From Siphonodentalium dalli (Eukaryota; Mollusca; Scaphopoda; Gadilida; Siphonodentaliidae): 64,000 nt of DNA. Location: positions 7,514,734-7,578,733 of the forward strand of contig CP136061.1 of assembly GCA_032622095.1 (NCBI GenBank), in the 5' to 3' direction. This document shows positions 10,804 through 21,124 of the stretch, one piece after another (the stretch's first letter is position 1; every line of letters begins with the position of its first letter). The notes under the pieces are model-generated. The model saw nothing but the letters and a program-made list of their open reading frames with translations, had not been told where the DNA came from and searched no databases. A program made the translations under genes and the position numbers.

Positions 10804-11130
10804 GTACCACACCTATCATTCGAACCTCTCTGTGAAAAGTCATCATGTTCAGGTACCACACCTATCATTCGAACCTCTTGCCTCTCTGTGAAAAGTCATC
10901 ATGTCCAGGTATCACACCTATCATTCGAACCTCTCTGTGAAAAGTCATCTTGCCCAGGTACCACACCTATCATTCGAACCTCTCTGTGAAAAGTCATCTT
11001 GTTCAGGTACCACACCTATCATTCGAACCTCTCTGTGAAAAGTCATCATGTTCAGGTACCACACCTATCATTCGAACCCCATGCCTCTCTGTGAAAAGTC
11101 ATCATGTCCAGGTATCACACCTGGTATTCG
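10780..11130 (+). repeat. About 49-bp array made of exon end plus splice donor
   Basis: The last about 24 nt of the exon (CTCTGTGGAAAGTCATCATG, then CCCAG), the donor and the first about 24 intron bases (ending TATCATTCGAACC) are repeated about seven times, some units being about 58 bp. Most copies keep CAGGTACC or CAGGTATC, so each is a potential 5' splice site. Reading through from the true donor meets TGA within the first unit, so downstream donors would truncate the protein. Confidence 0.85.
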
Positions 11131-11742
11131 AACCACATGCTTCTCCGACTGACACATCCGCCTCGTGGCTGTGTCGTGCTCCTCTCAGTCTAAATTTGTT
11201 TTGCTATGTTAAGTAGAATATATCGAGGATGGATAGAAATGCAAACTAATCAATCTATTACAATAAACTGTGAATACAGCCTGACCGCAAATATGATCCC
11301 CAAAAATAGAAATAGCTTGTAAGCCCTAGAATAGGCGTCACAACGCGAGTATGACATACACATGCCCATTGCCTACAGTCTGCCCCTTTGAGCGACCTGT
11401 TACTCTGATTATGCTGACATATTCACAAGTCAATGCTTATCAGCGTTGAAAATTAATGCATCCAAACCCAATGATACAGTTACACAACTGACCATTGTAT
11501 GTACTTCTTGTACCTCAATTATTCTTTAGTCTGGATAATGGAGTACATATTGGGATATGTGGATGAACTCTTTTAAATGTTGCTATTCGTTCTGCTTTGT
11601 ACGAGTAATTATTTTCGTTTTACGCGATGATTACTTAAAACAGGTTGCTGGTATTGTGTAGGGAGCATTATGACTCTTTGTGGTCAACTATTTTGATTGT
11701 CACGTTTATGTACAATGTACAGACTGAGCTGAATAATTCCAG

Positions 11743-11910
11743 TTGACAGATCTTGGTCGGAATGGATATCCAACACTTGTAGTGTAAGCTGCGGACAGGG
11801 CATTGAGATTCGATCAAGAAAATGCAGCAGCCCGGCACAAAGTCGAGGCGGGAACTATTGCCATGGTAACAATACTGAGGTGATCGAGTGCTTGAACACG
11901 CTGTGTCCAG
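11743..11910 (+). CDS. TSP1 domain exon 3
   Basis: This 168-nt exon has no long surrounding open frame and is recognised by content and splice sites: acceptor ATTCCAG at 11736-11742 and donor CCAG|GTAATT, both phase 1. It encodes a canonical TSP1 repeat: WSEW, CSVSCGQG, RSRKC, GGNYC and terminal CPG, with six cysteines and an NNT glycosylation site. It is clearly divergent from the duplicated exons 2, 4 and 5, so it belongs to an older duplication. The RSRKC strand is the usual heparin/glycan-facing basic strand of the fold. Confidence 0.88.
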
Positions 11911-11935
11911 GTAATTTTATCGACTCCAAATATAG

Positions 11936-12063
11936 CCTAGCATTGCGGACGGCGGTACACTAACTATATATACAGGGATGCATGCATGATGGACGGTGGT
12001 ACACTAACTATGTATAGCAGGATGCATGCATTACGGACGGTGGTACACTAACTATGTATGCAG
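11936..12063. repeat. About 53-bp tandem repeat, three copies
   Basis: The unit GGACGGTGGTACACTAACTA followed by TGTATGCAGGATGCATGCAT-like sequence recurs three times, starting about 25 bp after the donor of TSP1 exon 3. The copies differ by a few substitutions and small indels. Confidence 0.8.
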
Positions 12064-12524
12064 GTCATGTTTATTTTACTTAACTTCTGGTTGAGGATCT
12101 ATAAAGTATAAGAATCGGAACGAGCGAACCAAATGAGAGACACTCTATTGTTTTCTTGTTTGATTTTGAATCATCTATTCGGTTATCTAATATAATATCA
12201 ATGTTTTCTGGAGAGAAGTCAGGAATTTTTTATATGTCTGTCCGTCCATCCCTGTTTAATATTGATATTAATATTTTATATGGAGTCATACAGAGAATAC
12301 AATATACAGAACAGACCCACAGAAGTAGAAGTATATCGACGGGAATAGCATGGCATCTAGAATCGTATTCATATCATCCCCGTGCAACCTTTAGTGAGCC
12401 TCACATACGCTAAACAGACGACAGTCATACATACAATTGGATATATATATGGGGCTGCTTGCAGGATAATGGTTACATATAAAACAGTGCTGGAACGAGC
12501 TATCAATGCACCACATTAATTCTA
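12064..12524. other. Intron sequence, no gene seen
   Basis: A frame of about 85 codons at 12156-12413 has no recognisable domain and no suitable splice context. Nothing else is supported. Confidence 0.4.
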
Positions 12525-12624
12525 GCAGATCTCGACCAATCATGCAGAAGATCATTTTAGAGACAACAATCTAAACACTGAGTTACAATTGAACATGTTT
12601 GTATCAAATTTATCTTGCTTACAG

Positions 12625-12792
12625 TTGACGGTGGTTGGTCTGGGTGGAATGAAGGTGGTTGCAGTACAACGTGTGGCTTTGGGAACAAGACAAGGAACAG
12701 AACGTGTACGCACCCGACACCGGCATTCGGCGGAAAGGATTGTCTGGATTCAGCTTCGGATGTGGCGCTTTGTGAGAAGTCATCATGCCCAG
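12625..12792 (+). CDS. TSP1 domain exon 4
   Basis: This 168-nt phase 1-1 exon has acceptor CTTGCTTACAG and donor CCCAG|GTACCA. It encodes WSGW, CSTTCGFG, RNRTC, GGKDC and terminal CPG, with the canonical six cysteines: GGC replaces the GCC of exons 2 and 5. NKT and NRT are possible N-glycosylation sites. It shares most residues with exons 2 and 5 but carries more differences than they show from each other, which places it in the older duplication. No disabling change is seen. Confidence 0.9.
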
Positions 12793-13110
12793 GTACCATA
12801 TCTATCATTCGAACCCATGACTCTCTGTGAGCAGCCACCATGTGCATATACCATACCTATCATTCGAACCACATCCGCTCTGGATGACAAATCCGCCTCG
12901 TGGCTGTGGCGCTCTGTGATCAGTCATCATGTGCAGGTACTACGCCTATCATTCGAACCCATGCCTCTCTGTGAGCAGTCACTATGTGCATATACCATAC
13001 CTATCATTCGCACCACACCCTCTCTGGTTGACATCGGCGTCGTGGCTGTGGCGATCTGTGAACAGTCATCATGCCCAGGTACCACACGTATCATTCGAAA
13101 CCCACGCCTC
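12770..13110 (+). repeat. Degenerate exon-end plus donor repeats in block B
   Basis: Copies of the CTCTGTGA-CAGTCATCATG exon end followed by CATTCGAACC-like intron sequence recur about five times, some separated by CAAATCCGCCTCGTGGCTGT-like filler. Some have lost the donor (GTGCATATACC), while others keep CAGGTAC. Confidence 0.75.
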
Positions 13111-13485
13111 CCTGGCTGTCAAATCCGCCTCGTGGCTGTATCGTCCGCCTCTCAGTCTAAATAAGTTAGTTTTTCTATGTTAAGTAGAATCAATCGAGGA
13201 CGGATATATATAAATACAAACTAACTAATCTATTCGCAATGTACTGGGAATACAGCCTAACCGCAAATATGATCCCAATAACATAAGTAGCTTGTAGTTC
13301 CTAAAACAGGCTTCACAACGTGAGTATGACCTACACATGACCATTATCTAGTATGTCTCTTTGAACGACTCGTTACTCTGATTCGGCTGACATATTCACA
13401 AGTCAATGCTTATCAGCGTTGATGATGAATGCATCCAAACGCAATGCCACAGTTACACAACTAACCCTTGATGTACGTGTAGTAT

Positions 13486-13845
13486 AGAACACACACTTAT
13501 CGCCTTTTTCCCAGACCCCTGGACCAATGTCGACCAAATCTGGTGTGGTGACTCGGGGTGGATGTTATACCGACGTTAGGTTTACACATTTTTGATTTAG
13601 TAATATTATTTTTATTTTGTTTATTAAATTAAATTGTGCAAGGAGTTCAATCCATTACAAAATCAAACATTCAATTGCTTTATTTAAATTAATAAATTGT
13701 GCAGTGGTCGCATTTCCTTACGCCGCTGAATAAAGGCTCTCGACACGAGGCTGCTTTAGATAGTTTTGCAAAAAACAAATGGCATTATTCTGATAGGTGT
13801 AGATTCAAACTAAACGATATAGTTTCCTTCCTAGCTGTGACGAGC
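13486..13845. other. Intron sequence, AT-rich, no gene seen
   Basis: It contains an AT-rich stretch (13580-13700). A frame of about 95 codons at 13699-13983 runs into the duplicated segment of block C. It shows no domain, and the matching part of block A (10131 onward) is interrupted, so it is not called. Confidence 0.4.
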
Positions 13846-14343
13846 CATATTATTGAAACGAAATGGGCAGAACTTTTAGACGAAACTGAGATGAACCATA
13901 ATCGGTGGCGATTATTGCCCTTCATGATAAAAGTTGATCAACTTGATACAGGGTGGATTCCAATATGGCTGCCAGGGAGTTAATGTATGGTCATAAGTCA
14001 GGCGAATATGTATACATATTTATGGTCATGAATGGTGTGATTAGGTATACAAAGAGTGACTATATGGTCATGAGTGGGGTGTCCATGTAAGATGTATATG
14101 TATACAAGGAGTGGATGTATGGTCATACGTGAAGCGAATCGGTATATTGTATGTTGTATTGTTATGTATACCCAGTACGGATGTACCAGATGTGGCTGTA
14201 TGGCATCAGCTCCCAGACTATAATGCTAGCTCTCCTCGACTTATCATGCAGAACGTACGTTTTAGAGACAACAATTTTAACAATGAATTACGATCACACA
14301 TGTTTCTATCAAACCACACGAATATAATTTATCTTGGTTACAG

Positions 14344-14511
14344 TTGACGGTGGTTGGTCTGGGTGGAATGAAGGTTGTTGCAGTACAACGTGCGGCTTGG
14401 GGAAACTGACAAGGAACCGAACGTGCACGCAGCCGACACCCGCATTCGGCGGAAAGGATTGTCCGGACACAGCTTCAGAAGTAGCCCTCTGTGAAAAGTC
14501 ATCTTGCCCAG
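14344..14511 (+). CDS. TSP1 domain exon 5, with seven cysteines
   Basis: This 168-nt phase 1-1 exon has acceptor TTGGTTACAG and donor CCCAG|GTACCA. It encodes WSGW, GCCSTTCGLG, RNRTC, GGKDC and terminal CPG. It differs from exon 2 at only a few residues and carries the same extra cysteine before the first canonical one. The next recognised host exon is 32 kb downstream at 46969, and the intervening intron holds most of the mobile elements of the window. Confidence 0.9.
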
Positions 14512-14690
14512 GTACCACACCTATCATTCGAACCTCTCTGCGAAAAGTGATCTTATTCAGGCACCACACCTATCATTCGAACCTATCTGTGATAAGTCAT
14601 CGTGTTCAGGTACCACACCTATCATTCGAACCCCATGCCTCTCTGTGAAAAGTCATCACGTCCAGGTATCACACCTGGTATTCGAACCAC
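14489..14690 (+). repeat. Exon-end plus donor repeats in block C
   Basis: About four units of CTCTGTGAAAAGTCATC followed by a CAGGTACC-like donor and ATCATTCGAACC follow the exon. One unit has lost the donor (TTCAGGCACC). Confidence 0.8.
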
Positions 14691-14767
14691 ATGCTTCTCC
14701 GACTGACACGTCCGCATCGTGGCTGTGTCGTGCTCATCTCAGTCTAAATTTGTTTTGCTATGTTAAG

Positions 14768-15227
14768 TTTTTCATCGTTTCCCCTTCCCGAAATATTATA
14801 ATCAGTCAGTTGACCCACTGACCAGACCAGTAATAAGGGCAGATTGGTCCCCAGTCAATGCGATTGTGTTCAGAACACCAGGCCGAATTATTCAAAGCAA
14901 TAAGCGAGACAATTCATAGACCGTCGCTGTGCCCACACTGTTCGCGTCGCGATCGACGCCTGCAATGTATTGGTCAACTGGTAATCCGCAAATAATTCCG
15001 CACAATATTTAGGAGATAGAGCTCGATGTATATCGCGTACGTGTAACATGCCGAAGCTCTTGGATGCAGTTGTTTCGCAGATTTAAATATACGCATTGCA
15101 TGAACCTAAATAAATTATGCGTCTTTGGCTTTTGGATGAATTGCTAACGGCATACACACCAAATGTATTCCTAAGTTATATATTTATGCAGAATTCTGTT
15201 ATTTCCATTATAAAATGGTTAACATTT
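14768..15227. other. Intron sequence, nothing recognised
   Basis: No gene, repeat end or RNA feature is supported in this stretch. Confidence 0.4.
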
Positions 15228-15340
15228 AAGAAATAAATACACGGTGTATCGGTGTGTATGGTCAAGTTGTACCACAAAAAATCAGTTTTTTTGTGGTACA
15301 ACTTGACCATACACACCGATACACCGTGTATTTATTTCTT
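15228..15340. repeat. Perfect 54-bp inverted repeat with 5-nt loop
   Basis: 15228-15281 is the exact reverse complement of 15287-15340, with TCAGT between them. The arm runs from AAGAAATAAATACACGGTG to GTTGTACCACAAAAAA. A single arm of the same sequence, slightly diverged, lies at 17747-17800, and a degraded one at about 16370-16418. All lie around the Crypton-like gene. Confidence 0.95.
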
Positions 15341-16526
15341 TTGTAATACGACTGAAGGTTTCTGGTCATAATTCGACTGAATTGTCCGCGAAATACTGCG
15401 CTTTTACGGCCTCAGGTGAGAAAACATTTCGTGGTGTAATTCTGATTGGGCGTTCTCGATTTCTTTGCACGGAGTACTCTTGGTAACAATGGGGTCACGT
15501 GACGTCGTTTGAAAAAAATTGTCAATAGAAAGTGCTCCTTGCCAAATTTCACGAATAAAAACTCAATATTGAGACAACATAATAGCCATTAACGATCCGC
15601 AATAATAAATTCCAACTATGGCAACTTATTTAGAACCACAAATACAGGTCCCGATCATCGTAGGTGAATTATATACGGTTGAAATACCCGAATTTATCAC
15701 ATGCACGAAATACGGTGAAGGGGATATCACGGACTCGCTCGTCATCTGTCTTTGGTTATGCATTTACAATGCATCCATTCCATGTTCATATAGATGAACA
15801 CTACGGATTGGTGAGTTATCTAGATATTTCCTCTATTCTATGTTATGGAAGACCTAACTTATGCCATTTTTTGACTTGTTGACTGGGGAAAAAACACTTA
15901 TTTGTCACAATTTTGACAAATTTTTCCTTCAATTTGAAATTGAACTAACTAGTGCAAAATGCAGATCTAAATAAAATCTTTTGCTCTGTGAGTGTCAGGT
16001 TTATTATATATGATTATGACCCTGCCTGGAGATCCTGTCAGTACACGTATCATCTGGTGCCCGCAGATAATAAATAGTGCCGACACTATTATTAATTTTG
16101 GAAAAAATACCTACGATTTATATTTATTATGAGCCAAAACTCCCGAACATCACTATACCACTATTATTAGACCATCAATATTATAAGGCACATTGGCAGG
16201 ACTAGATTCTCGTAAATTATAATATCGGAAATTACTCTGGATTCTCGTGAAAAAGTGGTATGGATTCTCCAAAAATCAGATGAAATACCGGTATATGCCC
16301 TGCTTGGTACCCCGAATTGATATGTTGATCCCATGTTTGTGGTACAATTCCACTTTTTCAGATTGTACCACAAAAAAATGTGTTACAATTTTGTCCAAAC
16401 ACCGTGCAATTATTTCTTTAATCATATTTTTGGAGAAGTGGGGAATTGAAAATTTAATACAATATGTGAATTGAGTAACAATAGTTTAATATGGTGAAAT
16501 ATGATTTTATTAGGATTTAAACAAGC
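15341..16526. other. Intron sequence with hairpin fragments, no gene seen
   Basis: A hairpin pairs GTGGTACAAT (16340-16349) with ATTGTACCACAAA (16365-16377), and a degraded AAGAAATAA-type arm ends at about 16418. Reading frames here are short and show no domain. Confidence 0.5.
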
Positions 16527-17703
16527 TCATTTGTAGTAGTTGTTGATAGTGACTTGGCAATCTTTAATCGTGAACTGTCCACTGGCATTGCTGATTTCTC
16601 TTGTCGCCTGCTGAGTGAGATTAAAGTTAAACTGTGAGCAAGATGTAGCACTATTAGACTGATTTTGGTTGGTTTCTACTCGAGACGTAGCACTATTCGC
16701 AATAGCTTGAACTTGATTCTGGTTGGTTTCCACCGGTATGCATTGCAGAATCTCGGAATAACGTCTCTTCTGTGTTGTGGTTGAGTCTGTATTATATGAC
16801 CGTATAGATTGTTCACACCTATGGCCGGATACTCGCATGATTTTCGTGCTTCTATTCATGCATGCGACAGCAGGGTTACCGTTGTTGCCCGAACACAATG
16901 GTTTGTATAAACCTTGCTTAGTTTAGCTAAGTGTGATATAACCTTCATCATCTTCTCGATCGTGTGGACGCATATCGGTCTCCGTTCATACCACACCAAT
17001 GTAGTGTATGGTTCGAAAGATGATAATGTTCTTGGCTTCTGGAATAGGAATTCACAATCAGGATTTAATTTCGAAATGTATAATTGATATGATTTTAAAG
17101 GGCAGTTTTCCTTTCCTGATTCATACATCCTCCCTCTGGGTGTGTTGTCATCTTTGGTGGATCCAGGCCTGGTTTTTGTTGCCTCATTATACTTCAATTC
17201 CAGATAACGATGACCGTTTTCATCTTCTTTAACACAATAATCTTCTTTCTTTAAACTTCGGTTGTTTTCCCTGCCTCGTCGACCAAAATTCAGCGTTATG
17301 TCAAACCAGACCTTCCTCTGCAGAGCTGTAGGATTTGATAGATCAAACACTGAACCTGATGCAATAGCCATTTCGCCCAATAGCTTTTGCAAATCATTCT
17401 GGCATATTGCATCATGGTGCTTTGAAACGTCTTTACCATCGCGTTTCAATAACTTTAAGACACTCAAAAACATATTGTTTGATCTGTTGAATTCTGAATC
17501 CGTAGCAATGTTAATGTTTCTTTCAAATGGAGGACTCCTCAGATGGCGATTTATTGAGGCTCGTAAACCGATCATAGCTGACTTTCTGTACGTTTCTCTT
17601 CGGTTTGTTCGTACCTCTGCATAGAACCGCCTAAACAAATAGTCAAGTTCAGCAACGTTCAGAGCTTCAAAATATTCTCTCGTTCCATTTGCTGTCAACC
17701 ATT
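16527..17703 (-). pseudogene. Crypton-like gene, exon 4, catalytic domain with frameshift
   Basis: The acceptor CAATTTCAG opens WLTANGTREYFEALN, and the exon continues through a DUF3504-like region to NHCVRATTVTLLSHA, where the frame stops at about 16855. The same domain continues in another frame as KIMRVSGHRCEQSIRSY, followed by a Gln/Asn-rich tail with a stop at 16527. The shift lies in GCATGCATG, a likely slippage site. HxxR, GHR and Tyr can all be seen, but they are not in one frame. Confidence 0.75.
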
Positions 17704-17872
17704 CTGAAATTGAAATATAATTTGTTTCATTGCATTAATTGTAATTAAGAAATAAATGCACGGTGTAGATGTGTGTATGGTCAAGTTGTACCACAAAAAA
17801 CTTATTGTAGGACGACGCGTTTCATTGCATTAATTGTAAATATGTTAAAACAGAAAGTTTAGAAACATAAAT

Positions 17873-18410
17873 TTATTTGTGTGAAAAGTCCAATTCTGCA
17901 ATCTGATCAAATCTATTTTTTTGTGGTACAATTCAATTTTTTCAGATTGTATCACAAATATTTTTTTTGTGGTATAATCTGAATAATCAGAAGAAAAAAA
18001 TTATTTGTGTGAAAAGTCCAATGCTGAAAAATCTGATTAAATAAATTTTTTGTGGTACAAATTCTATTTTTTCAGATTGTATCACAATTTTTTTTTTAGT
18101 ATAATCTGAATAATCTGAAATTGTTTTTATTTTTGTGAAAAGTCCAATACTGAAAAATCTGATTAAATAATTTTTTTGTGGTACAATTCTATTTTTTCAG
18201 ATTGTATCACAATTTTTTTTTTGTGGTATAATCTGAATAATCTGAAAAAATAATTATTTTTGTGTGAAAAGTTCAATGCTGCAATCTGATTAAATCATTT
18301 TTTTTTGTGGTACAATTCTATTTTTTCAGATTGTATCACAATTTGTTTGTTTGTTTTTTTTTGGTGGTATCATCTGAATAATCTGAAAAAAAATAGAATT
18401 GTACCACAAA
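17873..18410. repeat. About 127-bp hairpin-rich repeat, four copies, in Crypton intron 3
   Basis: The word GTGAAAAGTCC (last copy GTGAAAAGTTC) recurs at 17881, 18009, 18135 and 18263. Each unit carries TTTTTTGTGGTACAATTC, TTTTTCAGATTGTATCACAA and TGTGGTATAATCTGAATAATC, so each unit can fold on itself. The array lies in the intron between exons 3 and 4 and ends at a reversed AGAATTGTACCACAAAA (18391-18407). Confidence 0.85.
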
Positions 18411-18455
18411 ACTGGAATGAAATATATGCTGTTATGAGACTATCAGTGTGCTTAC

Positions 18456-18573
18456 ATTTGAAGAGTCCGATGGCCCATTTTGTGTTCTTTTTAGTATTTA
18501 GGCTGTCTTTTGCAGATACCATACTTTCCATTTCTTCTTCAGTTAATCTGCGAAATCGGTCATCTGTTGGATC
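18456..18573 (-). pseudogene. Crypton-like gene, exon 3, with the conserved N-terminal helix
   Basis: The acceptor GTTATTTCAG|GAT opens a segment reading DPTDDRFRRLTEEEMESM and, further on, NTKKNTKWAIGLFK, the most recognisable N-terminal part of this recombinase family. The donor is AAAT|GTAAGC. The last base T, joined to AA of exon 4, makes TAA. G at that base is expected from the common exon-end consensus. Confidence 0.7.
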
Positions 18574-18821
18574 CTGAAATAACAATTTGGAAGAAAATAA
18601 AATTCATGATGCCTGATTTCAATAAGAACGAAATAATCCTATGGCTAATTTGTTTTATTTAAGAAATAAATACACAGTTCACAGGCATGGCATTTTAATA
18701 ACAATATTTAAAGACAGTTTTCTTTTCACATATATGTTCTGCATTAAAAAATAATGCCCCATCATTCAAGATACACTTATTACAGAAATAAATACCACTT
18801 GTCAAATGCCCCAGTACATAC

Positions 18822-19004
18822 CTCTGTGGCTATATCTTCATGTAAAGCTGTTGCACTCGAAGAGGAACCACCAGTATGGGTCTGGAATGTTGCAGATTCT
18901 GTTGGAGTTCTTGTTGGGTTGGCAATCCTTGGTTGGGTTATGGTGCAGCTGGCTTGAGGCTGAGTAACATATCCACATGTTGGCCTTGTGTTCACACTTT
19001 CAAG
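18822..19004 (-). pseudogene. Crypton-like gene, exon 2
   Basis: The acceptor GACTTTCAG and donor CAGAG|GTATGT bound 61 codons in phase 0. The product is Thr/Pro/Ser-rich, including a TPTESATFQTHTGGSSSS stretch, and is probably disordered. It joins without frame change to exon 3. Confidence 0.6.
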
Positions 19005-19423
19005 CTGAAAGTCCTGTTGATTTGGACCCTGTTTGTTTTTTGTTTAATTGTTATTCCAATCATGATGAAAAAAAATTTAAAAATACATAATTACTTTTGT
19101 ACATGTATTATTGATTATTGCTACAGTGGTTCTGCCAACTTCTGGTAGAAATTAAATTGCTCTCCCAAAAATAATTTTGGAATTTCCAACTAATAAGTTA
19201 ATTTATTTAAATTATTTTTGAAATCTTATGTGATTATTTAAATTCCATGATATTTTGCCTGTCAGGGTCATAAATTACATAATGATTCATATGACCAACA
19301 TAAAGCCAGGAAAGCCAATAACTTAGTATAAGGCTATATGACCTATATATGCATAGCAATTAGCATTCAGAATATTTATTTTAATAAATTTATTATTTTG
19401 AGAGAAAAAATTATGTATTGTAC

Positions 19424-19561
19424 CATGTTGACTTCTGTCTCAAATTCGCTGTCGGTACTGTCCCATGGAATGTGCATACCACACTCAGAGTCTCTGACAT
19501 TACTGCCTTCCATTGTGAAATGTGCCATCTGTGAAGAATTTATTTCGGTATTTGGCGACCA
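19424..19561 (-). pseudogene. Crypton-like gene, exon 1 (first seen)
   Basis: The acceptor TTTTTTCAG|TGG and donor ATG|GTACAA bound 46 codons in phase 0. The product is acidic and Ser/Thr-rich (WSPNTEINSSQMAHF...), a linker-like N-terminal part without a fold that can be named. An acceptor at its start means a further 5' exon is expected, but none was found. Confidence 0.6.
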
Positions 19562-20063
19562 CTGAAAAAATAAGGGAATTGTGGCCATTTCTTGAGTAAC
19601 TTTTAAGTTTTATTTCGTCAAATTGTCTTAAAAAAATTAGTTTATTGAAATTATTCTGAATAATACAATCTATTTTATTGCAACTAGTGGAATTGAATTT
19701 AATTTCATCTATAAAAGACAGTCTTCTATATTTATTAATGTGTCATTTGACCAAAGCAGTGATCATTGAATAAACAAACAATCGTGTCTAACACAAATTA
19801 GTTTGCGTAAATAATCGTTGTGATTGGCTAAAAAGTGATGTGTTTTCAGCGGCGCCCGTGCCTTTCATTTAAATTGTAAACGTAACAGCACTGCGGTCAT
19901 TTTTGTGTTGACCATTGTTGGAACAGCATGAATATGATTACCGACTATAGACCATTTTCCTTACAAAAATGGATCTAAATGATCTAGTTTAGTAAACTGG
20001 TCCTATTCCCCCTCTGGTGAACAAAATAAACGCTTTCAGTTTCAACTTGATTCCGAAATGTCG
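19562..20063. other. Non-coding stretch between Crypton-like gene and foldback element
   Basis: AT-rich, with no gene seen. It could hold the first exon or promoter of the antisense recombinase, but no ATG-plus-donor pair stands out. Confidence 0.35.
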
Positions 20064-20071
20064 AATATGAT
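20064..20071. repeat. Left target-site duplication of the foldback element
   Basis: AATATGAT directly abuts the first base of the left inverted repeat and is identical to 28349-28356. Confidence 0.85.
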
Positions 20072-21124
20072 GGGACTGACTAAAACGCAGAATGGGACGA
20101 TGGGACGGGGCGGTATGGGGCGGTATTGGGACGGTATGGGACGGTATTTGGGGCGGTGCGGGACGGTATTAGAAAACCGGCTGTTTATCAATAATACAGC
20201 GTGTAGCTGCATCAAAATGGTTATATATAGTTGGTATTAACATGGCGTACAGGGAGCAACAATTTAATAGTCTCATTCGCCAACACAAAGCTCATATTAT
20301 CGGCTAAAAATAGACACGTCGGAAATAGGCGATTACGGTCAAACGCAGAACGAAAATGTAAACACCAAATTACCCCATACATTCAAATTCCCTGTCCCAC
20401 GGTGATATTTTTGCATAAAATGTTAGATTAACACCTTTTCGACATCACTGTAGCATTTTATCGACCATAATCAAGATGAAAACAACTTTTTTCGTCGATG
20501 GGACGGAAGCGAAATTGCAGAACGAGAATGTAAACAAACACCAAATCATCCCATGCATTCATATTTCCCCGTCCCGTGGCGATATTTTTACATAAAATGT
20601 TCAATTAACATCTTCTCGACATCATTGTAGCATTTTATTCACCATAATCAATATTAAAACATGTTTTTTTCGCTGATGGGATGGAAGCGGTACAGCGCAG
20701 AACAACCGTAGGAAATTGCAGTACGAAAATGTAAACAAACACCAAATCACCCCATGCATTCATATTTCCCGGTCCCGTGGCGATATTTTTACATAAAATG
20801 TTCAATTAACATCTTCTCGACATCATTGTAGCATTTTAATGACCATAATCAAGATTAAAACAACTTTTTATGTCGATGGGACGGAACCTTTGGAAATTGC
20901 AGAACGGGATGGGACGGTATTATATAGGGTATCCAGCTAACTGGGACCTTGGCTAACTGGGACCTCAAGTCAGGCTAACTGGGACCTTGGCTAATTGAGA
21001 CCTTCTGGCTAACTGGGACCTTGGCTAACTGGGACATTGGCTAACTGGGACCTTCAGATATATTATACTGAAATTATTTCATTAAAATCAATTTTTATTA
21101 AGTCATGAGAAAGTTAAAAACAAA

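Larger units (their letters stand above)
10131..11510 (+). repeat. Duplicated TSP1 block A
   Basis: The block contains a TSP1 exon with flanks. Its left part (10131-11216) matches block C (13846-14767) closely, and its part from about 10519 to 11510 matches block B (12525-13485) more loosely. A shared segment at 10131-10266 has a frame closing at the same stop as in block C, but no domain is recognised. Confidence 0.8.
12525..13485 (+). repeat. Duplicated TSP1 block B
   Basis: The sequence around TSP1 exon 4 matches block A from about 60-110 bp upstream of the exon to about 690 bp downstream (for example CTGACATATTCACAAGTCAA at both 11423 and 13388). It is more divergent from A than C is, so this duplication is older. 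Confidence 0.75.
13846..14767 (+). repeat. Duplicated TSP1 block C
   Basis: This block matches block A (10131-11216) closely through the upstream flank, the TSP1 exon and the downstream splice-donor repeats. The match ends at TTGCTATGTTAAGT (14767). C has fewer donor-repeat units than A (about four against seven), so the array changed length after the duplication. Confidence 0.8.
16527..19561 (-). pseudogene. Crypton-type tyrosine recombinase, four exons, decayed
   Basis: An antisense gene of at least four exons (19561-19424, 19004-18822, 18573-18456, 17703-16527). Exons 1-3 join in phase 0 at good GT/AG sites. The protein has the organisation of Crypton and KIAA1958-like recombinases: a low-complexity N-terminus, the LTEEE...KNTKKATKW-like helical segment, then the DUF3504-type catalytic domain. 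In the catalytic part NHCVR gives the HxxR motif, VSGHR the second box, and RSYNTDS the likely nucleophilic tyrosine. Two lesions break it: a one-base frameshift at about 16860, between SHA and the GHR box, and a changed last base of exon 3 that makes an in-frame TAA when spliced. It is opposite in strand to the host gene and sits in its intron. Exons further upstream may exist. Confidence 0.75.

Noticed and set aside
13699-13983. 95-codon frame ending in the duplicated segment of block C
   Set aside because: The matching sequence in block A has stops, no domain is seen, and no splice sites fit.
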